A stretch of DNA of 64,000 nt from JAHFUA01 sp963733935 (GTDB lineage Bacteria; Acidobacteriota; Terriglobia; Terriglobales; Acidobacteriaceae), in assembly GCA_963733935.1 (NCBI GenBank), contig CAVTEQ010000014.1, forward strand, positions 434,001-498,000. The letters run 5' to 3'. Position numbers and translations under genes: made by a program. Shown piece by piece: positions 1 through 8,528 of this stretch; positions within the stretch are counted from its first letter, which is position 1, and each line of letters starts with the position of its first letter. Below the pieces are notes generated by a model. It was not told the DNA's origin. It did no database searches and saw only the letters and a list, made by a program, of their open reading frames with translations.

Positions 1-358
1 TTACTACCAGGGTGGAGCACGGCTGTCCTGGCGTGAAGTTGACATGCACAAAGGAGTGCATCGGAAATTGCGTGCTGACATTGCCGCAGAAACTGGTGGT
101 GGTGAACCCCAGCGTCTGCTGCAAAGTTACGATTGTCACTGTAATTCCGGTGCCATTTGCTCCCGTCGTCAGGACCTGGACACTGGAGACGGTTCCGTCG
201 ACAGTTTCGAAGCCTGCATCCAGAGCGCCTTGCACCCGCCACGCACCGCAACCACTAAGCACCGCACAAACAACCAGCCAAAAAACGAAGCCAGCCAGCA
301 AGCGTGTGAATTCCTGGCGCTCGCCGGTGTTGCGCGTTCTGGGTAGGTAGCGCCACAT
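1..358 (-). CDS. Small lipoprotein, 3' end cut by window edge
   Basis: The minus frame opens with ATG at 358 and stays open to the window edge (119 codons). It starts with a basic n-region (MWRYLPRTR), then a hydrophobic stretch ending in LSGCG, which fits a lipobox with Cys about residue 37. The exported part is rich in Val, Thr and Gly, with two further Cys, suggesting a small beta-rich lipoprotein. Two plus-strand ORFs over the same bases lack coding character and are shadows. I do not recognise a named family, although the style matches short acidobacterial lipoproteins. The C-terminus is outside the window. Confidence 0.6.
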   Translation of the reverse strand, partial: MWRYLPRTRNTGERQEFTRLLAGFVFWLVVCAVLSGCGAWRVQGALDAGFETVDGTVSSVQVLTTGANGTGITVTIVTLQQTLGFTTTSFCGNVSTQFPMHSFVHVNFTPGQPCSTLVV

Positions 359-467
359 GGCAGCCTGTGCCCCGGAATTCTACGCCTTGGGCCTAGGTCC
401 TGGTTAAGAAAGCAAAGGCAAGCCTGCGCTATGATGTCCGCGCCGCGCAGGTTTCAGGAGGGGTGCG

Positions 468-953
468 ATGCTGCAATTCGATTCCGTCCGCCTGGAGTTC
501 CCTGCCGACGCCAACATCATCGTCGGGCAGGCACACTTCATCAAGACGGTTGAAGACATCTATGAAGCCGTGGTCGGAACCGTGCCGCAGGTGAAGTTCG
601 GCATCGCCTTCAACGAGAGCTCCGGCCCTTGCCTTACGCGCTCAGACGGCACCGACGAGGAGTTGCGAGCTGCCGCCATCCGCAATGCTCAGGCGCTGGC
701 CGCCGGACACGTGTTCGTCTTGATCGTTCGCAATGCGTATCCCATCAACTTGCTCAACACAATCCGCAATGTTCAAGAAGTGTGCTCCATCTTCTGCGCC
801 ACGGCCAATCCGGTCGAAGTGATCGTCGCCGCGAGCGAACAGGGCCGCGGCATCATGGGCGTGATCGACGGCAGTTCTCCCAAAGGCGTCGAGGGACCCG
901 GCGACATTGCTGCTCGCAAGGAGTTCCTCAGGAAGATCGGTTACAAGAGGTAG
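468..953 (+). CDS. Adenosine-specific kinase family protein
   Basis: This 161-aa protein matches the small single-domain adenosine-specific kinase family (PF04008, formerly DUF355) over its full length. Recognisable parts are the FNESSGPCLTRSDGTDEEL segment around residue 50 and the Asn/Ile-rich FVLIVRNAYPINLLN core near residue 85. Members are cytoplasmic and were proposed from structural work to bind adenosine and phosphorylate it, but in vivo roles are poorly known. ATG at 468 is preceded by a strong AGGAGGGG ribosome site. The gene converges on the cstA gene, whose stop lies 10 bases away. Confidence 0.85.
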   Translation: MLQFDSVRLEFPADANIIVGQAHFIKTVEDIYEAVVGTVPQVKFGIAFNESSGPCLTRSDGTDEELRAAAIRNAQALAAGHVFVLIVRNAYPINLLNTIRNVQEVCSIFCATANPVEVIVAASEQGRGIMGVIDGSSPKGVEGPGDIAARKEFLRKIGYKR

Positions 954-963
954 CCGGCCCGCC

Positions 964-3022
964 CTAATCGTGCGCCATCGCCGGTTGTACAGCCCGCTCT
1001 TCTCCACCGATCCTGCGCCAGGCGCGCCAGGCGTCGTAAGCGATCACCGCCGCGGCAACGAACAACAACAGCGAGACCAGGATCATCGCGACCGCTCCGA
1101 TGCTGTTGATCGGCTGCGAGGCAATCTTCGGGTTCGACAGAATACTGGCGTACAGGTTGTAGGCGGTTACCAGGGTTGCGGCCATGGTAGTCACGTACAT
1201 GAAGATCATGGGATAGAGCGCATAGGCGGGATTTCGTCCCGTGGAGCGCAGCCACAAGGTCACGATCAGCAGACCGAGCGCGGCCATGAGCTGGTTGGAA
1301 GCGCCGAACATTTGCCACAGATAGATCCAAGTGCCGCTCAGCACCAGCACCAGGGTCAGCAGCATGGAAACGATGGCGGCGACATGCGCGTTCTTGAATC
1401 CTACCCAGACCTCCCCCACCCATTCACTCAGGGTCACGCGCATCATGCGGAAGACGAGTTGCGTGACCGTGAGCACGATGACCACGAAGGACCCGAAACC
1501 GAGAGCCGTGCCGTAGGCCAAGGGCATCGCGCCGAAGGTGACAATCCCAAGCAACTTGCCCACGCCGGAGGCGAACGCTCCCGCGCCTGCTCCACCAACG
1601 ATGGAGACTGCCACCAGCGAGAGCAGTCCCAAGGTGTTTTCGCTGAACATGGCGCCGCCGCCCACGGGCAGCGCGTCGGTTTCATACTCCAACTGGCGGG
1701 CAGTGCCGATGGAGCCAAATAGCGCGTGCCAGCCGGAGATCGCTCCGCAAGCGATGGTCACGAAGAGCATCGGCCAGAGCGGCTGGATCGCAGGCATCGC
1801 TTGCAGAATATTTCCGGCCGCGTCTTTGGCTTGCGTCACCGGCATCCAACTGGCAAAAATTTTGCTCTGGAAGGTGACGGCCTTCATCATTTCCGGACTG
1901 CCAAGCAGGCCGCGCACCGCACCTACAATCGCCCCCAGCGCGGAGAAGATGATGGTCAGGAACGTCACCCAGAACCCGATGTAGTTCACCGGCTGGGCGA
2001 ATCGCCAGATGGGCAGGATCGTCCCCAGATAGGAGAAGACGAACAGGAACACGCACCACAAGATGAACGAAGGCAGCATCTTGATGGCGCCCGTCTGGTC
2101 CAGATACTTGGGAACGATTTTGCCCTCGGGATTCAGCACCGTGGCCGCCAGCCGCGGATCAGCCTTGGTGGGGTCGGTAACGGTGTAGAGCGGCTTTTGC
2201 CCGGTGAGGCGGTTGACGCCGTTGCTGATTCCCTCGACCGCGTGGTTGATGACGCCGGCAAAAACAATCGTAGTCGCTGGCTTGCCGTCCGGCGTAGTTC
2301 CCTTCGTCGGACTCAGGCCTTTGGCGCCGATAGCCATCGAGGCCAGCGTGACCAGAATGGCGACTGCCGTCACCCAGATCAGGTCCAGCTTCCAGCGATA
2401 GAGTGCCTGGCCCATCAGGAGGCCCATGATGGCCAGCATGAGGATGCCGAACGGTACGTCGGCGCGGGGATCGAGAATGCCGGCCAAAATGCCGATGAAC
2501 GCTCCCGGCAATCAGCAGCAGGTAGAAGAAGATAAACACGAACAGGATGACGCGGGTGCGAGGGGCAATCAGCCGGTGCGCAATGGCGGAGAGCGACTGC
2601 CCCTCGTTGCGAACCGCCAGCATGATGGCGGAATAATCGCTGACCCAACCGATGAAGGTCACTCCCAGGATCAGCCAGAGCAGGCTGGGCATCCAGCCCC
2701 ACAGGTTGGTTGCGGTGATCACGCCGACGATCGGTCCTGCCGCGGCGATGGACTTGAAGTGATAGCCATAGAGGATATTGCGGCTAGTGGGCATGAAATC
2801 GACGCCATCCATGTACATGCGCGCCGGCGTGGCCTTCTTGTCATCCGGCTGCAGGACCTCGCGATCGATACGCCGCGCATAACGTGTATAGGCAAGCCAG
2901 ATCATGACCCCGCCGAGCACGGCTACTACGGCAGCATTCATCGGCCAATGCATGGCTGAGAAGACCACAGCCACCAGCACCGGAATTGCGGCCAGAACGA
3001 CAATCGTGAATCGCAGTTTCAT
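964..3022 (-). CDS. cstA: Carbon starvation protein CstA, +1 frameshift
   Basis: CstA-family multipass inner-membrane transporter, known from E. coli for peptide and pyruvate uptake during carbon limitation. Two frames hold one protein: residues 1-171 (start ATG 3022, family segment DFMPTSRNILYGYHF) read one frame up to LLLIAG, and the rest, starting AFIGILAGILDP, reads another down to 964. Removing one base of the CCC run at 2504-2506 rejoins them into a 685-aa protein, close to the usual CstA length, with more than a dozen hydrophobic segments. The insertion is either a homopolymer sequencing error or a real inactivating frameshift; the sequence alone cannot decide. No CstA-regulating partner gene is adjacent. 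Confidence 0.88.
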
Positions 3023-3272
3023 GGTTTGCCTCCCTGTGGCGAGCCATCGTCGAGTCGATAGCCGGCAGTGTCACGAGAACCAATAATAAGCTGGCTATTC
3101 TAGTGCGGGAGAGGCAGGAATCGACAACAGATTTTGCATGGAATCCCGGCACGCTGAATGCCCGAAAATACCAGCCCCACGAGCAAACCTCAGTACACGT
3201 CCCGAATACTGTGGCAACGCTGTTCCTCTGCCGTGTTGGCGCGCAGCGCACCTGGGCCACAATGGTGGCTAC

Positions 3273-4571
3273 ATGCGCACAAAACTTGGGATTACTTTCG
3301 TTACTCTGCTCCTGGTGCTGCTCCTGATCATAGCCGGCTGCAGCGTTGGAGGAAGCTCGACTGCCAGCAACGGCGGAGGTTCCAGTCCCGGTGGCGGTGG
3401 CGGAGGAACTGGCGGCGGAGGTGGCAGTTCCGGCGCCTGCAGCAGCATTACACTCGGCCAGGGCGGGAGCCTGAACGGCTTCGTGCCCTTCACGGCCAAC
3501 AATGGCTGGAACAAGGACATCTCTGCCTCTGCTGTCGATCCCAATTCTGCGGCCATCATTAACTTTATCGGTCCGTCAATCGGCCTGCATCCTGATTTCG
3601 GTTCCGGCCAGTTCAGCGGCTCTAACATCGGCATCCCTTATGTTGTGGTGGGCAGCTCACAATCGCCGGTGAACATCAACTTCACGGCATTTGGGAGCGA
3701 GAGCGATCCCGGCCCCATGCCTGTCCCCGCGAATGCTCCCATCGAGGGCGATCCCAATCCCGGCAACGGCGACCGCCATGTCCTGGTGATCGACAATGCC
3801 AACTGCTGGCTGTTCGAGCTCTACAGCTCTTTCCCTAACACTGATGGAAGTTGGAGTGTTGGTTCGGCCGCGGTATGGGATATGTTGGCGGACGAGCAAC
3901 GCCCGTGGACATGGACATCAGCCGATGCCGCCGGTCTGCCAATCTTCCCGGGCCTGGCTCGCTACGACGAGGTGGCGAGCGGCCAGATCAAGCACGCGCT
4001 GCGCTTTACGCTGGCGCAGAGCCGGGCAGCATTCGTGCCTCCCGCTTCGCACTGGGCCTCGAACACTTCCAATGCGTCGGCTGCGCCCATGGGCATGCGC
4101 CTCCGCCTGAAGGCGAGCTTCGATACCTCAGGATTCTCCGCAAACAACCAGGTGATCCTGACCGCGCTCAAGAAGTACGGCATGATCATGGCCGACAACG
4201 GCAGCTCGATGTACATCAGCGGCGCACCCGATTCTCGCTGGGACAACAATGACCTGCACAATCTCGGGCAGGTGACCGCTTCGGCCTTCGAGGTGGTTCA
4301 GATGAGTCCCATCTACACGGCGTCGAATGTGCCGCAAGGCGCAGCGCCGGTAATCACGAGCTTCTCCGCTTCGCCGATGACTATCTCGGCCGGCACGCCG
4401 GTCATGTTGAGCTGGAATTCAACCGGCGCTTACTTCCTGATCTCGCCGCAACTCGGGCCGGTGCGCGGCAACCAGGCGACAGTCTCCCCCACGCAGACCA
4501 CTACTTACACACTCTACGCAACCAACCCCTTCGGCCGCACCACGGCCACGGTCACCGTGACGGTCCATTAG
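3273..4571 (+). CDS. Secreted lipoprotein with Gly-rich linker and C-terminal Ig-like domain
   Basis: A 432-aa exported protein. I choose ATG 3273, not an upstream in-frame ATG at 3138, because it is followed at once by a lysine/arginine n-region, a Leu-rich core and the lipobox IIAGC. A Ser/Gly-rich linker (about residues 28-62) leads to a central domain of about 270 residues with motifs such as HPDFGSG, GDRHVLVID and YGMIMADNGSSMYISG. The last 80 residues form an Ig-like fold with an ITSFSASP start and a TTTYTLYATN end. I recognise the central domain as recurrent in acidobacterial secreted proteins but know no function. Its stop overlaps the convergent redoxin gene's stop. Confidence 0.75.
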   Translation: MRTKLGITFVTLLLVLLLIIAGCSVGGSSTASNGGGSSPGGGGGGTGGGGGSSGACSSITLGQGGSLNGFVPFTANNGWNKDISASAVDPNSAAIINFIGPSIGLHPDFGSGQFSGSNIGIPYVVVGSSQSPVNINFTAFGSESDPGPMPVPANAPIEGDPNPGNGDRHVLVIDNANCWLFELYSSFPNTDGSWSVGSAAVWDMLADEQRPWTWTSADAAGLPIFPGLARYDEVASGQIKHALRFTLAQSRAAFVPPASHWASNTSNASAAPMGMRLRLKASFDTSGFSANNQVILTALKKYGMIMADNGSSMYISGAPDSRWDNNDLHNLGQVTASAFEVVQMSPIYTASNVPQGAAPVITSFSASPMTISAGTPVMLSWNSTGAYFLISPQLGPVRGNQATVSPTQTTTYTLYATNPFGRTTATVTVTVH

Positions 4572-5176
4572 TGTGCGTACTTGACTGAGCAGCCGTACGG
4601 GCGTGAGGTGGGAGTGATGACCGGCTTGCCGGACATCGTCTCGGTCAAGGCCTCGGAGACGTAGTTGTGGGCGGTTGTGATATCCGCCGGATCGGGTGTT
4701 GGCTTGTCGTCGATGGCGCCGTCGTAGATCAGAATGCCGTCTGGATTAATGACGAACATGTGCGGCGTAGTCTTGGCGCCGTAGAGATGGCCAAGGTCAC
4801 CGCTGGGATCGAGCAGGGCAGCCGTAGGAGCCGCGTTCATCTTCCGCATGTAGTCGTTCTCGGCGTCAGCGGTAACATAGCCCTGCGTCCCGGGAGCGGA
4901 GGAGATCACCGTCAGCCAGATGACTCCCTTCTGAGTCCACTCCTTCTGCAAGCGTTCCATGTTGCCGCTGGTGTAGTGCTTCTGTGTGTAAGGACACCCC
5001 TGGTTGTGCCATTCCAGCACCACAAACTTGCCGTGATAGGCGGCCAGCGTGTGCGATTTGCCGTTGCTGTCGAGGGCAGTGAAGTTCGGGGCTGGCTCGC
5101 CGACCCTCGCAGCCAGAGCGGAAGTAGAAACAACCATCAGAACCAATGCAGCGGCATAGGCGAATCCACGCTTCAT
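4568..5176 (-). CDS. Exported thioredoxin-fold redoxin (AhpC/TSA type)
   Basis: A 202-aa protein with a signal peptide ending in TSALAA, followed by a redoxin fold: VGEPAPNFTALDSNGKSH opening, then HNQGCPYTQKHY, which carries the only Cys in the peroxidatic position, and a PTAALLDPSG...TPHMFVINPDG core. The family reduces peroxides or delivers thiol electrons outside the cytoplasm. ATG 5176 has an AAGGAG ribosome site; the longer frame to 5236 would place extra residues before the signal peptide. It starts four bases after the stop of the DsbD-N-like gene, so the two are almost certainly co-transcribed and probably act together in periplasmic thiol chemistry. Confidence 0.83.
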   Translation of the reverse strand: MKRGFAYAAALVLMVVSTSALAARVGEPAPNFTALDSNGKSHTLAAYHGKFVVLEWHNQGCPYTQKHYTSGNMERLQKEWTQKGVIWLTVISSAPGTQGYVTADAENDYMRKMNAAPTAALLDPSGDLGHLYGAKTTPHMFVINPDGILIYDGAIDDKPTPDPADITTAHNYVSEALTETMSGKPVITPTSRPYGCSVKYAH

Positions 5177-5180
5177 CTCA

Positions 5181-6083
5181 CTACTCCTTGTTGGGCTTCT
5201 TGACCTGCGCAGGCGCAACCGGCGCATCGATACCATACGCGCCTTGCGGTAGCACCAGCACGCCTCGTAGCCGCGAGATCGGTTTCGACAACTGGTCGGA
5301 CTTCTTCAATATCAGACGTATACCACCTGCCGTGGATACACTTTTCTGCGGCGCCGCATTTTCGATCTGCAGCGGCTCGAGCGGAGCGAACCATGCCCCG
5401 GATAAGGAATGGCCGGTAGTCACCTTGAGCTCGAAGCGGTCGCCGAGGTCTTGAGCCGACGGCCTCCAGTTCGCGGGGACGGGCTTGGGCAGCGCTTGCT
5501 TGGCGACGCGGAACATCGCCACCGCTTCCTTGGATTCCCGTGGTCGATCCGCGCGCACCGGCAAGGACAAGCTAAGATGCGCCTTCGCCGGAACGCAGAC
5601 CTCGCGGCAGACGATCGCCTTCAGGTCAGCCACGAGCGTGGCATCGCTGCCCGTCCGCAGATCCGCATTAGTTTCGACTGGCACGGGCAGCAAGACTTCG
5701 CCTTCGTAGCCGTAATCCACCAACGTGGCGATTGGCAAGCGGGTGGGCGCCGGCCACTCGATAGCGCCGGCCCGCAATCCCGCAGGCAACTGCCACTCCA
5801 CGCGCGGCGGCTCTCCTGAGTCGCCCGGGTTTATCCAATAAATATGCCATCCCTGCTCCAGCCTGAAGTGGAGTCCGAGCATTAGAATGTGTCCCGGTTG
5901 AATGCTTTCCTGCTCGGAGATGAGTTCTACGGCTCCGTGGGGAATGGAAGCGCCACGTTCCTGAGCAACGCCCATTCCCTCCAGCGCGAGGCAAACGAGG
6001 AACAGCACAACTGCCCTCAATCCGCCTCGGGTGCCGAGCCGGATGTCCACGAATCCTTCGGCGCGCTGCACAAGGGAGCCCAT
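5181..6083 (-). CDS. DsbD N-terminal-domain-like exported protein
   Basis: This protein of about 300 aa has a hydrophobic export signal and a domain like the N-terminal part of DsbD/ScsB (PF11412): GWHIYWINPGDSGEPP, then DYGYEGEVLLPVPV, and a C-x3-C pair (CREVC) in KAIVCREVCVPA. In DsbD this domain passes electrons to periplasmic partners. The membrane and thioredoxin domains of DsbD are absent, and the partner role may fall to the redoxin gene four bases downstream. The start is uncertain: ATG 6083, TTG 6107, or GTG 6050 behind a close AAGGA. GTG 6050 would give the most typical signal peptide. Confidence 0.78.
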   Translation of the reverse strand: MGSLVQRAEGFVDIRLGTRGGLRAVVLFLVCLALEGMGVAQERGASIPHGAVELISEQESIQPGHILMLGLHFRLEQGWHIYWINPGDSGEPPRVEWQLPAGLRAGAIEWPAPTRLPIATLVDYGYEGEVLLPVPVETNADLRTGSDATLVADLKAIVCREVCVPAKAHLSLSLPVRADRPRESKEAVAMFRVAKQALPKPVPANWRPSAQDLGDRFELKVTTGHSLSGAWFAPLEPLQIENAAPQKSVSTAGGIRLILKKSDQLSKPISRLRGVLVLPQGAYGIDAPVAPAQVKKPNKE

Positions 6084-6268
6084 GAGAAGATATACGACCG
6101 ACTGCAATTAGAGAGCAGTTCTTCGAGCGATCATGTAAAGAGTTCGTAAACACCGAGCAAATCTTTGTAATGTTGCGTGCAAGGGATGGCTGATACAGAA
6201 TAGGAACCGCATCTATAACAGATTACGATATCGGTTGCGAGAATCGCAGCGGCTACGCGGACAAGCGA

Positions 6269-7507
6269 ATGAGAAGTATGCCGGCAAGCTTGCGGCCCCA
6301 CAAGAATCTGGTGCTATCGGAGATTGTGGGAGTTGCGCTCGATACCTTCCGTCTGAACAAGGTCCGATTTGCGCTCACGGCACTGGGGATGGTCATCGGC
6401 ACCGCTTCTCTAATTTTGGTCGTCACCGTCGGCCTCACCGGCAAGCAATACGTCCTGAACCAGATTCAGGGTATCGGGGCGAACATGATCTACGCCTTCC
6501 ATGAAGGGCAGGGCGCAGTCAACCCCACCGCACAAGACAGCCTGACCGTAGCTGACATGCATGCCGTCGAGCAGCAAGTGAGCGGAGTGGTTGCCGTCTC
6601 ACCCATGGTGCAGTTGCATACTCGTATTGCTACCGGGAACGGACGGGAGCAGGACGTCCTGATCCTGGGGGTCGGCCCGCAATACGAGGGGATTCGCAAT
6701 CTGGCCGTATTGGCAGGGCGGTTCTTCGATGAGGTCGACTCGCAGTCGCACTCCAAGGTGGCCACTCTCACCCAGCATCTCGCCCAGCAGATGTTCGGGA
6801 GCCAGGAGGCGGCGGTGGGGAAGACCATCAAGGTCATGGGACTGCCCTTCACTGTGATTGGCACATTCAAGGAGCGGGTAGAGACCTTCGGTCAGTCGGA
6901 GCTGGCAGGCGATACCATCGCCATTCCTTACACCGTAAGCCGCTATTTCCTTCCCAGTGATGCGCTCGACCAGATCTTCTTCTCCATGGCTGATCTCAGC
7001 CAGGTACCGGCTGCTACTGAGCGCATCAAGGCCGTGCTGCAGTCGCGCCACCGCCCGGAATCGGTTTACCGGGTCGAGAATCTGGCGCAACTGATCACGG
7101 TTGCTGGCAAGACCGCCAACGCCCTTACGATGGTGTTGCTGCTGGTTTCGACCGTCACCCTGCTGGTCGGCGGCGTGGGCATCATGAACATCATGCTGGC
7201 CACAGTGAGCTCGCGCACCCGCGAGATTGGCATCCGCAAGGCGGTGGGCGCCACGGCGGCGGACATCCGGCTACAGTTCCTCTCGGAGGCCGTACTGATC
7301 TCCATCGCCGGAGGCGTGATTGGTTCTTTGCTGGGACTGTCTCTGCCCTTTTCGGTTCGTTTTCTGACCGACTACCGCATTCCCATTTCGGGGCTTTCGG
7401 CGGTGATCGGGGTCTTCGTCTCATCGCTGGTGGGCATCATTTTCGGGACGGTTCCCGCGACCCGGGCTGCACAGATGGATCCCATCGAGAGCCTGCGCCA
7501 CGAATAG
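6269..7507 (+). CDS. MacB-type ABC transporter permease
   Basis: A 412-aa membrane protein with the FtsX/MacB layout: one N-terminal membrane segment (LTALGMVIGTASLILVV), a periplasmic domain of about 220 residues (MacB_PCD type), then three C-terminal segments. The motif GGVGIMNIMLATVSSRTREIGIRKAVGA and the terminal ATRAAQMDPIESLRHE are diagnostic. Such permeases pair with a LolD/MacB ATPase and a MacA-like adaptor to export peptides, macrolides or lipoproteins. No ATPase is adjacent. A matching adaptor and ATPase without permease lie at 44238-46408, although co-function is only a guess. Confidence 0.9.
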   Translation: MRSMPASLRPHKNLVLSEIVGVALDTFRLNKVRFALTALGMVIGTASLILVVTVGLTGKQYVLNQIQGIGANMIYAFHEGQGAVNPTAQDSLTVADMHAVEQQVSGVVAVSPMVQLHTRIATGNGREQDVLILGVGPQYEGIRNLAVLAGRFFDEVDSQSHSKVATLTQHLAQQMFGSQEAAVGKTIKVMGLPFTVIGTFKERVETFGQSELAGDTIAIPYTVSRYFLPSDALDQIFFSMADLSQVPAATERIKAVLQSRHRPESVYRVENLAQLITVAGKTANALTMVLLLVSTVTLLVGGVGIMNIMLATVSSRTREIGIRKAVGATAADIRLQFLSEAVLISIAGGVIGSLLGLSLPFSVRFLTDYRIPISGLSAVIGVFVSSLVGIIFGTVPATRAAQMDPIESLRHE

Positions 7508-7674
7508 TTCCCCACATCTGGTGCAAAATGGTTACGATACATAAAGATTCGTAAAGACGTTCCACCACTTGACCCCAATGTCTATTAGTATGAGGAGATT
7601 GCCGCTGCGCTTAGGTTTTGCATCCGAAGCCGGGTTTGGCGCATAAGACTAGAACAGTGGGCTCGTCACGAAGC

Positions 7675-8094
7675 ATGAAGAAAACGTTCGGACCGTCATC
7701 CAAAACTTATTTGTTTCTTGCATTAATGGTAGTTCTCGGCCCGCTGGGCAATGTACTGCTCGGCAAGGGCATGAAAAGTATTGGCGCGACTTCGTCCTGG
7801 AACCCGGGCGAACTGCTTCACTTCCTGGCACAACTCGGCGGGTCCGGCATGATCTGGATGGGAGTCGCCTGCCTGCTGGCATTTTTCGCAGTCTATATGC
7901 TGGTTCTCTCGTGGGCGGACTACAGCTACGTGCAGCCGGCCTCGGCGGTAGCCTATGCCATGGTGGCGCTGCTGGGCCATTTTGTTCTGGGTGAAGTGGT
8001 TACGCCGCTGCGCTGGGCGGGGGTGCTGATCATCTGCCTCGGCGTTCTAGTAGTGGGACACACTCCCCCGCGCACCACCGAGTCCCAAGGATGA
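7675..8094 (+). CDS. Half-size DMT (EamA/ArnE-like) transporter subunit
   Basis: A 139-aa protein with four predicted membrane segments, the size of a single EamA or SMR repeat. The C-terminal half shows the family pattern YSYVQPASAVAYAMVALLGHFVLGEVVTPLRWAGVLIICLGV. ATG 7675 is preferred to 7618 because the added residues look like leader sequence. Its stop overlaps the next half-size subunit by ATGA, as in ArnE-ArnF, the heterodimeric flippase of aminoarabinose-undecaprenyl phosphate. The following ArnT-like gene supports a role in flipping a polyprenyl-linked sugar, which is inference. Confidence 0.78.
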   Translation: MKKTFGPSSKTYLFLALMVVLGPLGNVLLGKGMKSIGATSSWNPGELLHFLAQLGGSGMIWMGVACLLAFFAVYMLVLSWADYSYVQPASAVAYAMVALLGHFVLGEVVTPLRWAGVLIICLGVLVVGHTPPRTTESQG

Positions 8095-8468
8095 ACAACG
8101 AGATCATTCTCCTGCTGTTGATCATGGTGGCCGGCACGGGCGGCGAACTCTGCGTTGCCCGCGCCATGCAGGCGACGGGCCCGGCCACCGAACTTCGCCC
8201 GGGCCCGATGATTCGTTTGATTATCCGCGCCTTCCAGAATGGTTGGATGTGGCTCGGGTTTTTGCTCATGGCAATCGGCTTCTTCTCCCTTTTGGAAATG
8301 TTTTCCCTGGAAAATGTGAGCTTCGTGGTTCCGGTCACCGCTCTCAGCTATGGTTTTGGCGCTCTGGGAGGCCAGGTCTTCTTGCGCGAGCAGGTGACTC
8401 GCAAGCGCTGGGCCGGTGTGTTGCTGGTCTGCTTAGGGGTGGGTTTGGTGCTGATTGGCCATCGTTAG
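8091..8468 (+). CDS. Half-size DMT (EamA/ArnF-like) transporter subunit
   Basis: A 125-aa, four-segment membrane protein translationally coupled to the preceding subunit by an ATGA overlap. The end (SFVVPVTALSYGFGALGGQVFLREQVTRKRWAGVLLVCLGVGLVLIG) repeats the EamA signature of its neighbour, so the pair probably forms a heterodimer. A long N-terminal region containing ATELRPGP differs from SMR drug pumps. It sits about 60 bases before a GT39 glycosyltransferase gene, matching the arn-type order of flippase with lipid-linked sugar transferase. The substrate cannot be read from the sequence. Confidence 0.75.
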   Translation: MNNEIILLLLIMVAGTGGELCVARAMQATGPATELRPGPMIRLIIRAFQNGWMWLGFLLMAIGFFSLLEMFSLENVSFVVPVTALSYGFGALGGQVFLREQVTRKRWAGVLLVCLGVGLVLIGHR

Positions 8469-8528
8469 CGTGAGCGCCGCCGCATTGAGTCGTGTTGGAG
8501 ATTGGGACGTGGCAGGGCATTGGACTGC